Source: Bacteroidota bacterium
Lineage (GTDB): Bacteria > Bacteroidota > Bacteroidia > AKYH767-A > OLB10
DNA: 64,000 nucleotides
NCBI GenBank assembly: GCA_016713525.1
Contig: JADJOZ010000001.1
Coordinates: 372,001-436,000 of the forward strand
Direction: 5' to 3'
The notes below the pieces were generated by a model, which had not been told where the DNA came from, ran no database searches, and was given only the letters and a program-made list of their open reading frames with translations. Both the position numbers and the translations under genes were made by a program. Positions 49,601 through 60,078 of this stretch are shown in pieces. Within the stretch, counting starts at the first letter, position 1, and each line of letters begins with the position of its first letter.

Positions 49601-52600
49601 AATAACTACAGGAGTTGAAAGTGAACAACCATTTGCGTCCTGAACAATCACCGTATAGTTTCCTGCTAGCATACTGTTGAAGTTGCCACTTGCCTGAAAC
49701 GCGCCTCCATCAACATTGTATTGCATAACGCCAGATCCGCCATTTCCTGCTGCAGCAATGGATCCGTTTGCATAACCGCAGGTAGATCCTGTAATGTTTA
49801 TATTTACTGCAACAGGTGTAGGTTCAGTAACTGTAACCTGTGTAGTAGCTGTGCAGCCATTTGCATCGGTTACTGTTATATCGTAAGTTCCGGCAGCAAC
49901 GGAAGTGAAGTTTCCTGAAGCTAATGTTGGTCCACCGGGATAAGTAAATTGTAATGGATTCGTGCCACTATTCGTGGTTATAGTGATTGATCCATCTGTG
50001 CCTCCGTTACATAAAGGTTCTGTGAAAGTTGTACTTGTAACAATTGGACCGGGAGCATCCGGAATAACAAAATTTCCTGTTACAATGCAATGATTGGCAT
50101 CCTGAACTTCAAAGGAATAGTTTCCTGCAGACAAACCTGAATAAGTTCCTGTTGCCTGAAATGGTGCACCTGATAAGCTATATTGTAATGCACCTGTTCC
50201 ACCAGCTGCGTTAATTGTGACTGATCCATTGCTGTTACTGCAGGTTGATCCGGTAATTATTTCGTTGCTGACAATCAATGATGGTTCTGTGATAACATCA
50301 TTGGTAGCAACTGTACAGCCATTAGAATCAGTTACAAGTATTACCAAATTGCCTGCAGGTAAATTATTGAAAGTGTTTCCTGATTGAAAAGTTGAACCAT
50401 TGTTTATTGAATATTGAAACGGTAATGTTCCTCCAATGGTATTAATTACGACCGATCCATCATTGCCACCATTACAAGTGACCATGGTGAGTGTAAGATT
50501 TGGAATGACCGGTCCCGGAACATTGCTTACTGAAGTCTGCGCAACCACTATACAGCCACTAGCATCTTGAACAGTGATGTCGTAATTTCCTGCAGGTAGA
50601 TTATTAAAAGTGTTGCTTAATTGAAAAGGACCTCCGTTCAGTGAATACATCAGTGTGCCTGTTCCGCCGGATGCAGTTACAGTGACAGATCCGTTACTGA
50701 ACCCACAAGTTGAATTCTGTCCATTCCATGGTGCTAATACCGCAGTTGGTTCTGAAACAGTAACATTTATTACATCAGTACATCCATTCGCATCCTGGAT
50801 TAGTATGCTGTAATTTCCTGAATAAAGAGTGTCGAATACAGCAGTTGATTGAAATGGACCCCCATTGAGACTGTATTGAAGTGGTGCTGTGCCGCCGGCT
50901 GTAGTAACTGTAATTACTCCATTCGAACCACCGAAGCAAGTGACTTCTGTAGGAATTGCCGAAACAATTGTTGGTCCGGGTTGATCAGTTACAGCAACAG
51001 CCGCAGTGGCAGTACAACCATTGGCATCAGTTACCATCACTGTATAATTTCCTGCACTTAAATTATTGAATGCAGTTGTTGATTGCAATGCGCCACCATT
51101 AATACTATAATCATAATTGGTAGTTCCGCCATTTGCATTAACTGTTATGCTTCCATTTGCATTGCCACAAGTACTTGCAACCGGCACACCCGCAATAACC
51201 AAAGGTGGTGCAGTTGTGAGCACTATTGCAGCATTCATCGTACAATTGTTTGCATCTCTTACAGTCACCGTATAATTTCCGGGTGCCAATGAGCTAAAAG
51301 TAGTAGCAGCCTGAAATGCACCTCCGTTTATACTATACTGAAGTGCACCAGAACCTCCGACCGCAGTTGCAGTAATTGTACCATTTGCATTTCCGCAAAT
51401 CGGATCAACACCGGTTAAATTAAGAACCAATAATGGAGGTTCCGTGATGGTAACATTCAGTGTTGCCTGACATCCATTTGCATCTTCAACAATAATACTA
51501 TAATTGCCTGATGCCAGTCCATTGAAAACATTTCCTGCAACAAAACTGGTTCCGTTATTAATGCTGTATTGCAATGCGCCCGTTCCTCCGGAGGCATTGA
51601 TTGTTATGGTTCCATTATTTCCTCCATTACAATTCACATTTGTAAAAGGTGCACTATTTATAACCGGTGCCTGTGAATTATTTACCTGGGCAATTGCTGT
51701 TCCCTGACATCCATTTGCATCCTGAACAACAACATTGTAATTTCCTGACCCCAGACCCGGGAAAATATTGGATGCCTGAAAAGAAGTGCCGCCATTGATA
51801 CTGTATTGTAATGCTCCAACACCGCCGTTTGCATTTACTGTAACAGAACCATTGTTAGCACCGCAATTTGCATTTACTGAACTGGTGTTCACATTAATGA
51901 CACCTGGTTGAGTAATCACTGCAGTTGTCGATCCCGTACAACCGTTTGCATCAGTAACAGTCACTGTATATGTTCCTGCTGCTAACAGTGTTTCAATAGT
52001 CCCCGTATTTGCTGATGGTGCCCAAAGGTAAGTATAGCCACCTGCTCCGCCAACAGCACTAACTGTCGCCGATCCGTCACTTAAACCGTTGCAGGATGCT
52101 GCAACCGGAACAGTGTTGACAACGATTTGAGTAGGTGCAGTAATTGTAAAATTAGTTACTGAAGTACATCCGGTATTATCAACACAAGTTAAAGAATAAT
52201 TTCCTGCTGCCAGATTGTTGATGGTGTTTGATCCATTAACATTATTAGCTGTTTGAATAGTTGCACCTGCATTATTTTTCCAGATGTAGTCCCAAGGGGC
52301 ATTTCCTTGTCCTGTTCCTGTTGCAGATCCCGTATTTTGACCGAAACATAAGGGATCAGTTACAGCTACTGAAGGTGGAACACAACAGGTAAGTGTTGCA
52401 AAAAAGTCTGCAACCGGATCACCGGTACATGCAAGTGAAGTCCATGAACCTGACTCACCATCACCATATGTATCAACTGTAATATTAAGGGAAGCGCCCT
52501 GTATACAGGCCGAAGGTGGTAATGTAGTTATTGTCCAGCAGAAAGTCCAGTCGCATAAATTATTCGGATTGTTATCCCCAAAATTATTTCCGGGATTTCC

Positions 52601-53821
52601 ATCTGTAACACCACCAACATTTCCTAAAGCTGATTCGAAATAAAATCCGGTACCCGTAACATTTCCTGTTGAAGTACTGGTAACATTCGTGTTATACCAA
52701 GACCATGTTCCTTGTCCCGAACATGAAACAGGAGGATTTGTGACAAGTGTACTCATATCCCATCCGGCACCGAATGAAGGTACTATTCCATGAAGCCAGT
52801 TGATAGATGGTTGATTGTAATTGGTAACAGTATAACAGAAAGTAACAGTTTGACCCGCAGTATAGGTACCATTAGTTGGAGGAGGGACAGCTGTAAAGCT
52901 ACTTTGAATAACACAGCCCTGACAATCGAAATTATTTTGGAGCGAAAGTGTAAATGCACATTGATCATTTAAATTTCCTCCGCTTACCTGGAGATAATAA
53001 GTGCCGGGAGCTAGTCCACCGAATGACGTGTTCAAAATTCCACCTCCACCAATAGCACAACCACGACCGGTTAAATTGTTGCAATTATTCCCGGCATACA
53101 ATCCAATGTTTGGAGTTTGCATTCCTGCAATCTGAATATTTAAAGTAGGTCCTGTGATTGTAAATCGATACCATACATCTGTTGCCGGTGATGCCATATT
53201 TCCGGAAGGCTGACAACCGGAAAGAGTGGTGTATGGATTTTCTGCTGTAGCGCAAATATTAGTTGTATTAAAATTTGCCCATGCGCCCACGCCGTTAGGA
53301 CAAGCAGCGGGTGCAGGCAATGCACCAAGATTCATTGCACCGCTGCATGCATCATTCGCAGGTGCTGCTCCACCATTACATGATGGACAGGCAGAACCCG
53401 GACAAGGTACACATGAAAGGATTGCTTCAAATCCTGGTCTGCGTTGTGAATTATCAGAAGTAAATTCAAAAGTTAAACAACCTGTTGTGGATGTCAGCAT
53501 TCCGGGAATAGTTGTTCCGGTGTATGTTCCTAATACAGGCGCTCCGGTATTCGATCCATTATAAACAGTTAAAAAATCAAATCCATCCTCCAATTCAAAC
53601 GCACTAAATGATACTCGCACACATTCACCGGGAACATTTGAACAAAATGTCATTACATAGTTTTCGTTGTTTGCATAATTTCCTCCGCTTCCTCCACTAT
53701 CAAAAAAGTTTCCCGAACATGTGGAAACCGTAGAATTCGAAATATTATAATTTTGTGCAAACACGGAGCTGAAATGTATCAGCAGAAAAATTAGTGTGCT
53801 TAGAAGTAATTTTTTCATCAT
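40667..53821 (-). CDS. Giant SprB-repeat adhesin with T9SS type B domain, two in-frame TGA codons
   Basis: Read through, the frame has 4,384 codons. Order: signal peptide (LIHFSSVFAQ), CUB-like domain (about 25-140, SGGNYANNENYVM), a 380-residue region of jelly-roll and DUF11-like character, then about 45 SprB-type repeats of some 73 residues (roughly 520-3960), each opening with C-x-(4-6)-DG or NG and closing with DANGC. Next come Ig/PKD-like domains and a type B sorting domain (VYIPNAFTPNGDGKNDTF, FNRWGNAVFR). TGA interrupts the same frame at plus 41816-41818 (codon 4002) and 41078-41080 (codon 4248). The second replaces the final Gly of a PKD WDFGDG motif, so GGA to TGA is the likely change. 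Relatives such as SprB are moved along the cell surface in gliding. As written, the product would lack its sorting domain. Confidence 0.85.
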
Positions 53822-54183
53822 ACTCTTTAGTTGGTTGATGAATCATCAAAAATTACATTTCAGTTAACAACGATTATTACCGGGCTTCCCGAAAAGTCCG
53901 CAGTTTTTAATAAAAAATGTTGTAATTGTACAAATGCAATTCACTGATGATCCGTTTAGTTTCAATGAAATTTTCGAGCGAATCTGAAACCTGGAGGCCT
54001 GGAGCGTTACGGTTGGGGTGGTGCTTTGTCTAACTGATTGGTAATGATATGAAAAAGCATCGGTTTTGGCAAGAAAAAAGCATAATTTGTTGTTAACAAG
54101 TGTTAATTAGCTGAATATTAGCTAATTAAGATATGAGCCTTTGGGTATAACCTCCTCATTTTCAGGATAAAAACGATTCGGAG
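53822..54183. other. Intergenic region upstream of the giant adhesin
   Basis: This 362-bp gap holds no gene I can support. It should contain the adhesin's promoter at its left end, where a TAATTTTTG-like box on the minus strand is one base off the consensus spacing. A perfect AT-rich inverted repeat lies at 54103-54129. The rest is unremarkable. Confidence 0.45.
54103..54129. repeat. AT-rich perfect inverted repeat
   Basis: TTAATTAGCT (54103-54112) and AGCTAATTAA (54120-54129) are exact complements around GAATATT. It lies 55 bp beyond the lipase stop. No T tract follows on the minus strand, so it is a weak terminator at best and may be a protein-binding site. Confidence 0.5.
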
Positions 54184-55275
54184 TTACCTGTTAGGTAATT
54201 TCCCGGCAAGGTAAAAATAAGGATCAAAAAGGTGGTGAATGAAAATCTGATCTTTATTTTCAGGGAAAAGAACCCGGTAATTGGAATCAGGAATCATCAC
54301 AATGGTATTCCCAGCTCTGGAATAATTGCTGCTATTGAAATACACCGGAGGCTCAAATTCAGGAAGATGTTTACGGACCAAAACCGAAACTTTTCGTCCT
54401 AAATATTTTTGATAATTATGAAGTGCTTTTCGGGGTGGATTCGACAATTTACGATAAATTTTTCGCATGATAATGCGTTGCGGGAAAGGCTGCTTTTGAA
54501 TGGATGCCGATGCATTTGCAAATGGATTAACGCCATTGAAATCGCACACAGTTTGAATGGTGACCGGTGTTTCGGGAACCCAATCGGAACTGTTCACAAC
54601 ATTATATGCCCATCCTTCTTCATTCTGTGCTTCATACTCATAAGCATAATATAGATTGCCGGGTTTAGGAGCTGCACTGGAGTAGGTTTTAAATCTAATT
54701 TTATCCGATAATCTGCCTGATTTTTGCAACGATTGCAAGTGTGAATTCAGTAAGAAAGTTATTCCGCCACCCTGACTGTGTCCGGTAATTATAAATTGGG
54801 AAATGCCTTGCTGAAACAGGGAATCAACTCTTGGTAAAATATCACGCGATAACATTCCGGTGCTGATTAACCATCCGATATGCACTGCTGCTTTAGGATC
54901 ATTTGCCAGGTGATATTCGAAATTGTATTTTTTTTCGAGTTGCAGGCTCCCTTTGGCAGGCACCATTGCAGCATAAAAATTCGCAAGCCAGCTCACCATT
55001 TCGCGAGTAGTTCCCCGAATACTGATTACTGCAATGCTATCATTATTTATCCACAAATCCCATCTGTTATCGAGACCAACAATTCCTGACCGATAAAGTA
55101 AACGGTATCCTTGCGGAGATGTAGCATTCATAGCCATATCCAATTCGTCAACCTGCCGTAATGCCAGTTGCAGCATCTGAATGTATTCCGGTTTTTTAAA
55201 GCCCGGTTGTAATTTTTGAGCTATTGCCGAAAAGCTTATAATGCCGATAAACACCATTAAAAACCATTTTTTCAT
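54184..55275 (-). CDS. Secreted lipase-like alpha/beta hydrolase (class 3)
   Basis: The 363-residue protein has a signal peptide (KKWFLMVFIGIISFSAIAQ) and a class 3 lipase core: SIAVISIRGTTREMVSW at about 80-96 and the nucleophile elbow FIITGHSQGGG near 167-177 with catalytic Ser. The Asp in NSSDWVPETP and a His near the C-terminus could complete the triad. It would hydrolyse ester bonds of lipids outside the inner membrane; substrate unknown. It follows the YiiX-like gene by 86 bp on the same strand. Confidence 0.82.
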   Translation of the reverse strand: MKKWFLMVFIGIISFSAIAQKLQPGFKKPEYIQMLQLALRQVDELDMAMNATSPQGYRLLYRSGIVGLDNRWDLWINNDSIAVISIRGTTREMVSWLANFYAAMVPAKGSLQLEKKYNFEYHLANDPKAAVHIGWLISTGMLSRDILPRVDSLFQQGISQFIITGHSQGGGITFLLNSHLQSLQKSGRLSDKIRFKTYSSAAPKPGNLYYAYEYEAQNEEGWAYNVVNSSDWVPETPVTIQTVCDFNGVNPFANASASIQKQPFPQRIIMRKIYRKLSNPPRKALHNYQKYLGRKVSVLVRKHLPEFEPPVYFNSSNYSRAGNTIVMIPDSNYRVLFPENKDQIFIHHLFDPYFYLAGKLPNR

Positions 55276-55361
55276 AGGAGAAATGTATTATTTGAACAAT
55301 GTATACACATAACAGATATTCGATATAGTATGTTTTAGATTTATTTATTTTGATGACAAAT

Positions 55362-56816
55362 TTATTTACCATTAAATTTAGTTTCTGCATGGTTGTTTGC
55401 AATTTTTACTAATTGCCAATAGGGTGGGAGGTAACCTTTTGTTTTGGTGAATTCAGATGCCGATAATTTAATGCTTTCAACCAAATCTTCATGATTTTTT
55501 GTCAACCACTTATTTTTTAATGCTGTGGAGGCATTCATTCCTTCAGGAATTGGTCCAATGTAACCCAATTGATTCTTAATAACACTCCAGCCTTTTAACA
55601 CTCTTGCAACCGGAAGCAACCAGTACGAAGCTTCAGGTTTTAATCCCTGTTTTGCCTGTTCATATAAAGCATCCATGGCAGCATTGTAAACATGATCTTC
55701 CCAGAGTAAATCACGATCAAACCACTCTGCAACCAACTTCATTTCTTTATCATATTCTAAATCAGACGGCATTTGAGTTGAGAAGTATTGTACACCAAAA
55801 CTATTCAACCAGGCAACAGCTCCGGGATGTGATATTCCTGAAGGAATTGACCAAAGCTTAATACCTTGGGTACTGTATGCGAATGATGCAACTTCACTGC
55901 AAAACATTTTGCTGCGATCGGTATAATCCATATTGAAATCATATGGAATGTTTTGTTTCGAAAGAGTTTCAAGCATGGCAGTTGCTGCTTTGTGTGGTAG
56001 CAGGTTGTCATTCGCAGAACGTTTTCTGAGTACCAGAATACGTTGCTTTTTATCTTTAAAATAAGCGTTAGAATCGGCAATAGCAACTCCTTTTTCAATA
56101 TGCGATTCAATGACTTTAATTTCGTTATTGGTTTCATCCAAATGAAGTAAAGCGACATGTGAAAAATTTCCGGGAAAATTACTTGCACGGGCAATTAAAG
56201 CCGACACCGATGCGCTTCCCCGTGATAAAAGTACATCACCACTTTTTATTTGTAAGCCATGTACATCTATTCCTGAGTTCACCTCATTCCCGGAGTCAAA
56301 TATCAACAAGGCATCCGACTTTTGGGGCAGTTGCAATATAATTTCTTCCATCGCTGCACGGGTTCCAAACAACAATTTATAGATGCTTTTTTTGGTGACG
56401 ATATCATCCGGTAATAACAGTTGCTTTTCTTTGATTGCAATCCTGATCTGCTTATATCTTTTAATTAATGAATCGGTGTAAGATGGTTGAAACGGAATTA
56501 AGATACTGTAATTAAAAAAGCTAATTAATAATGAGTCCGCAGTCGGTGATAGTAATCCTTTTTCATCTTTAGTAACCGCTTGTAACAGACTGTCGGTTTG
56601 ATTCTGATAATTTACAAGATTGGTAAGAGAAATGTTTTCGGGATTTGAATGCAAATTTTCAAAATCGGTTTCCAGTTTGCTCCATAGTGTATCACTTCCC
56701 CATTCAAAAGGCTGCTCTGTGGTGGTCAAACGAATCGGATTTTCAGATGAAACCGGAATCATCAGTATGAGATACAACAGAATGATTGTCGCAAGTATTC
56801 TGAAGAGATTTTTCAT
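55362..56816 (-). CDS. YiiX/YebB-like NlpC/P60-type cysteine hydrolase
   Basis: The protein (about 484 residues) has an N-terminal hydrophobic signal segment, a helical region of about 170 residues, and a permuted papain-like domain: IKSGDVLLSRG, then SNFPGNFSHVALLHLDE with the catalytic His, and MDYTDRSKMFCSEVASFAY with the catalytic Cys in FCSE. YiiX-type enzymes cleave amide or ester bonds of lipids or peptidoglycan-related substrates. The reversed His-before-Cys order is characteristic of the group. It sits between the lipase gene downstream and an acetyltransferase gene upstream, with only 22 bp to the latter. Confidence 0.78.
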   Translation of the reverse strand: MKNLFRILATIILLYLILMIPVSSENPIRLTTTEQPFEWGSDTLWSKLETDFENLHSNPENISLTNLVNYQNQTDSLLQAVTKDEKGLLSPTADSLLISFFNYSILIPFQPSYTDSLIKRYKQIRIAIKEKQLLLPDDIVTKKSIYKLLFGTRAAMEEIILQLPQKSDALLIFDSGNEVNSGIDVHGLQIKSGDVLLSRGSASVSALIARASNFPGNFSHVALLHLDETNNEIKVIESHIEKGVAIADSNAYFKDKKQRILVLRKRSANDNLLPHKAATAMLETLSKQNIPYDFNMDYTDRSKMFCSEVASFAYSTQGIKLWSIPSGISHPGAVAWLNSFGVQYFSTQMPSDLEYDKEMKLVAEWFDRDLLWEDHVYNAAMDALYEQAKQGLKPEASYWLLPVARVLKGWSVIKNQLGYIGPIPEGMNASTALKNKWLTKNHEDLVESIKLSASEFTKTKGYLPPYWQLVKIANNHAETKFNGK

Positions 56817-56838
56817 CATATTGAATTAATCTGAACTA

Positions 56839-57408
56839 CTAATATTTTGACCATTCGTGTTCGAGTAATCCATAAATTTCTGAATTCAAAAACTTATTAT
56901 TGTAGTAATAGTTCTCCCGAAATAAGGCTTCTTTTTTGAAACCATTCCTAAGCAAAAGTTTTCTCGACGATTCATTTCCGGTATTAATATTTGCTTCAAT
57001 TCTATGGAATCCAATTTTGCTAAATCCAAAAGTGATGACACTCATTACAGCCTCCTGCATAATTCCTTTTTTTTGAAAATCGGTATGCAGCATATAACCA
57101 AGTTCACCCATTAAATTTGTGCTGTCAATGTTATGATAACTTACCGATCCAATCATTCTCTCAGAGCCAATTTCAGTAATCGCCCAAAGCATTCCTTCCC
57201 CTTTTTGAATCGTTGTCGCAATCTTGGTTATTAATTCAAGTGCTTCACTTTTTTCACGCATCAATGGTCGGTCGATGAATTCCATCATTGTTGGATCGCT
57301 ACGCATTTCCAATAACCATCCTGCATCATCCGCAGTTATGGAACGAAGTTGTAACCGCTTGGTATGGATTTCAGGGAAAGGGTTGAAATTCAGATTCAGG
57401 CTTCTCAT
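56839..57408 (-). CDS. GNAT family N-acetyltransferase
   Basis: The 189-residue protein is a GNAT fold of the RimJ/RimL-like type: IHTKRLQLRSITADDAGWL at the N-terminus, IGSVSYHNID, the acceptor-loop GELGYMLHTDFQKKGIMQEA and IEANINTGNESSRKLLLRNG (written here as short segments) that bind acetyl-CoA. The ATG at 57408 is chosen over an upstream TTG. The substrate may be a protein N-terminus or small amine. It heads a possible operon with the hydrolase and lipase genes. Confidence 0.83.
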   Translation of the reverse strand: MRSLNLNFNPFPEIHTKRLQLRSITADDAGWLLEMRSDPTMMEFIDRPLMREKSEALELITKIATTIQKGEGMLWAITEIGSERMIGSVSYHNIDSTNLMGELGYMLHTDFQKKGIMQEAVMSVITFGFSKIGFHRIEANINTGNESSRKLLLRNGFKKEALFRENYYYNNKFLNSEIYGLLEHEWSKY

Positions 57409-57452
57409 CTTTACATAATTTTCGCATTTCGTCAAATCTACAAATAAACCTA

Positions 57453-57481
57453 TTGAATTTTATCGAATTTTATTAATTTTG
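57453..57481 (+). promoter_or_regulatory. Promoter of miaE
   Basis: TTG at 57453-57455, an 18-bp spacer and TAATTTTG at 57474-57481 fit the Bacteroidota promoter. The start codon begins only four bases after the -7 box, so the mRNA should be leaderless. Confidence 0.5.
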
Positions 57482-57485
57482 TGCC

Positions 57486-58070
57486 ATGTTTAAATTGAAA
57501 TTACCCACCGATCCCAAATGGGTCCGCAATGTTGTCGGGAAAAACATTCCTGAGATATTAACCGATCATGCCTGGTGTGAACAAAAAGCAGCTACCAATG
57601 CCATTTCTATTGTTGTAAAGTTTCCGGAACTTACAGATCTCGTTCAGGAAATGATTTTATTGGCTAAGGAAGAGCTATCTCATTTTGAAATGGTACACAA
57701 TCTGATTCAAAAAAGAGGGTTCGAACTGGGACGCGAACGTAAAGATGATTACGTGGGATTACTTTATAATTACATGCGCAAAGGGGGACCCAGAAATGAA
57801 GTGCTCATCGACAGGTTACTTTTTGCTGCCATGATTGAAGCAAGAAGTTGTGAACGTTTTAAAGTGCTGTCTGAGAATATTGACGATACTGAACTCGCTG
57901 CATTTTACAATGAATTAATGATCAGTGAGGCTAACCATTATACGATGTTCATTGGCTTTGCCCGTAAGTATGCCGGTAGCATTGATGTTGAAAAACGTTG
58001 GGAAGAATGGCTGGCTTATGAAGCGCAGGTGATACAGAATTTTGGTGTAAAAGAAACCGTTCACGGTTAA
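57486..58070 (+). CDS. miaE: tRNA-(ms2io6A37) hydroxylase MiaE
   Basis: The 194-residue di-iron protein hydroxylates the isopentenyl group of 2-methylthio-N6-isopentenyl-adenosine at tRNA position 37. It shows the family start MFKLKLPTDPKWVRNVV, the iron-ligand helices AKEELSHFEMVH, AAMIEARSCERF and MISEANHYTMFI, each with Glu or Glu-x2-His. Length is typical. It stands alone between the acetyltransferase gene and the convergent polysaccharide gene, whose stop it overlaps by four bases. Confidence 0.93.
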   Translation: MFKLKLPTDPKWVRNVVGKNIPEILTDHAWCEQKAATNAISIVVKFPELTDLVQEMILLAKEELSHFEMVHNLIQKRGFELGRERKDDYVGLLYNYMRKGGPRNEVLIDRLLFAAMIEARSCERFKVLSENIDDTELAAFYNELMISEANHYTMFIGFARKYAGSIDVEKRWEEWLAYEAQVIQNFGVKETVHG

Positions 58071-59950
58071 GCACTTTTCATTTCCTGGTCTTTATCCAGA
58101 ACTTCAAAAACAGAATTATTGGAAATGTATTCCGGAACTATTTCCTTCATTTTCCTGACCAAATTAATATTATCCTGTGCATTAAAAAGTGAAACCAGAT
58201 CATCAACATTTTTCTTCACTTCATCAAAATCATATTCCTTCACTTTTGCAACCATAATTTTTTCATGATGTGTTGGAATTGTGTTTTCTTCATTATTTAA
58301 CAATTCTTCATACAGCTTTTCTCCCGGACGAAGTCCTGTAAACACCAACTGTATATCTTTGCCCAATTCCAGTCCACTCAACTGCACCATTTTTTTGGCC
58401 AGATCCGTTATCTTAACCGATTTGCCCATATCGAAAATGAAAATTTCGCCACCTTTACCCATAGCACCGGCTTCGAGTACCAGTTGACAGGCTTCAGGAA
58501 TTGTCATGAAAAATCTGGTTATTTCAGGATGTGTAATGGTAATAGGTTGCCGCGATTCAATTTGTTTATTAAAACGAGGTATTACAGATCCATTCGATCC
58601 CAATACATTTCCGAAGCGTGTGGTTATAAATTTGGTTTTCGATTTTTTGTTCAACGATTGAATGTAAATCTCGGCAATGCGTTTTGTTGCTCCCATAATA
58701 CTGGTGGGATTTACCGCTTTGTCAGTTGATACCATTACAAATTTTTCAACACCGAACTCATCCGATAACTCTGCTGTTATTCTGGTGCCTTTCACATTGG
58801 TAAGAATAGCCTCGGAAGGATTATTTTCCATCATAGGCACATGCTTATAGGCAGCAGCATGAAATACGATCTGAGGCCTGAAGGTCCGGAATACATTCAG
58901 CATTCGGTCATGATTCCTGATATCGGCAATCACCGGCTCTGTCACTTTGCCCTGGCGCATCTCGCTGGTTTCGAGTTCCAGGTCATACATCGGCGATTCG
59001 GCACAATCGAGCATAATTACCTTGGCGGGATTAAATCGAAGTACCTGCCTCACAATTTCACTCCCGATTGATCCGGCAGCACCGGTAATGAGAATGGTTT
59101 TTCCGGTAAGTTGTGATGTAATAGCTGCCGTATCCAGTCTTATTGGATCTCTTTCAAATAAGTCTTCAATTCTTATTTTCTTGATCTGCTTAAAACTCAA
59201 TGCCCCATTAATCCAATTTGTAACAGGAGGCACCGTTAAAACTTTGGTATGATGTCTCAGGCACATTTCAACAATTTCCTGCTTTCGGGCCGGAGCCAGG
59301 TTCTGTATGGAAATAATTAGGTGTTGAACCTCATTTTCAGCTAAGAGTCGCTCCAGGTCTTCATCTGTATCATAAATGGAAACACCCTCCACTTTTTTAC
59401 CCGATTTCTTATAATTATCATCAACAAATGCCAACACTTTATATTTGGAACCGGCATCCCGGTCGAGGGTTCGTTTTGCAATTACTCCCGCTTCACCGGC
59501 ACCAAAAATAATTACATTGGTTTTTTCTTTGCTGGGATTCATAGTTTCCATATAAAGTATTTTTATGAGCATTCTGGTGGACGTCATGATAAATACCGAC
59601 AGCAGAAATTCGATAATAATAATAGTGTATGGGAGTACGTAATTGCCTGTTATATAAAAGGATATCGGGTTAATGATGCTAAAAAAAACAGAGCCAGCCA
59701 GTAATGTCGAAACAATACGCTGAACATCTTTAGTGCTTGTATAGCGGATAATTCCAGAGTAGGTTTTGAAAATGTAAAAACAAAGGGCCCTGACAGCAAT
59801 AAAAGATGGAATTACATAGTAAAAGGTAGCCACTTCAACAGGTGGAATGGTGAAGTTAAACCTGACAAAATAAGCCACAATAAGGGAAACTGAAACTATT
59901 CCCATATCAAGCAGGAAAATAATCCCGCGTGGTAAATTTGACTTAAACAT
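58067..59950 (-). CDS. CapD/WbpM-like nucleoside-diphosphate sugar 4,6-dehydratase
   Basis: The 627-residue protein has four N-terminal membrane helices (to about residue 130), a CoA-binding-like Rossmann domain (VIIFGAGEAGVIAKRTL near 145), and a second extended SDR domain with ILITGAAGSIGSEIV at about 283-297. The catalytic region STDKAVNPTSIMGATKR has Met in place of the usual Tyr, characteristic of the membrane-bound FlaA1/PglF/WbpM group. These convert UDP-GlcNAc to a 4-keto-6-deoxy sugar for capsule, O-antigen or glycoprotein synthesis. A TATCTTTG box (plus 59974-59981, minus strand) lies 23 bases upstream. It is divergent from an epimerase and glycosyltransferase operon of the same theme. 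Confidence 0.9.
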   Translation of the reverse strand: MFKSNLPRGIIFLLDMGIVSVSLIVAYFVRFNFTIPPVEVATFYYVIPSFIAVRALCFYIFKTYSGIIRYTSTKDVQRIVSTLLAGSVFFSIINPISFYITGNYVLPYTIIIIEFLLSVFIMTSTRMLIKILYMETMNPSKEKTNVIIFGAGEAGVIAKRTLDRDAGSKYKVLAFVDDNYKKSGKKVEGVSIYDTDEDLERLLAENEVQHLIISIQNLAPARKQEIVEMCLRHHTKVLTVPPVTNWINGALSFKQIKKIRIEDLFERDPIRLDTAAITSQLTGKTILITGAAGSIGSEIVRQVLRFNPAKVIMLDCAESPMYDLELETSEMRQGKVTEPVIADIRNHDRMLNVFRTFRPQIVFHAAAYKHVPMMENNPSEAILTNVKGTRITAELSDEFGVEKFVMVSTDKAVNPTSIMGATKRIAEIYIQSLNKKSKTKFITTRFGNVLGSNGSVIPRFNKQIESRQPITITHPEITRFFMTIPEACQLVLEAGAMGKGGEIFIFDMGKSVKITDLAKKMVQLSGLELGKDIQLVFTGLRPGEKLYEELLNNEENTIPTHHEKIMVAKVKEYDFDEVKKNVDDLVSLFNAQDNINLVRKMKEIVPEYISNNSVFEVLDKDQEMKSA

Positions 59951-60038
59951 CCCGTTTTTTATGATCTAGAAGACAAAGATACACGAAATTTGATGAATAT
60001 GAGGATTTTAGGGTCTTAGGTAGGATGATTTTTTTTCA

Positions 60039-60046
60039 TAAATTTG
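60039..60046 (+). promoter_or_regulatory. -7 box of the epimerase operon
   Basis: TAAATTTG matches the Bacteroidota -7 consensus 32 bases before the start codon. No TTG is evident at -33. Confidence 0.4.
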
Positions 60047-60078
60047 CCATCTCAAAATCAAACTAATATTGAACTGAT

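Noticed and set aside
54103..54129. Intrinsic terminator of the lipase gene
   Set aside because: The hairpin is AT-rich and has no T tract on the minus strand.
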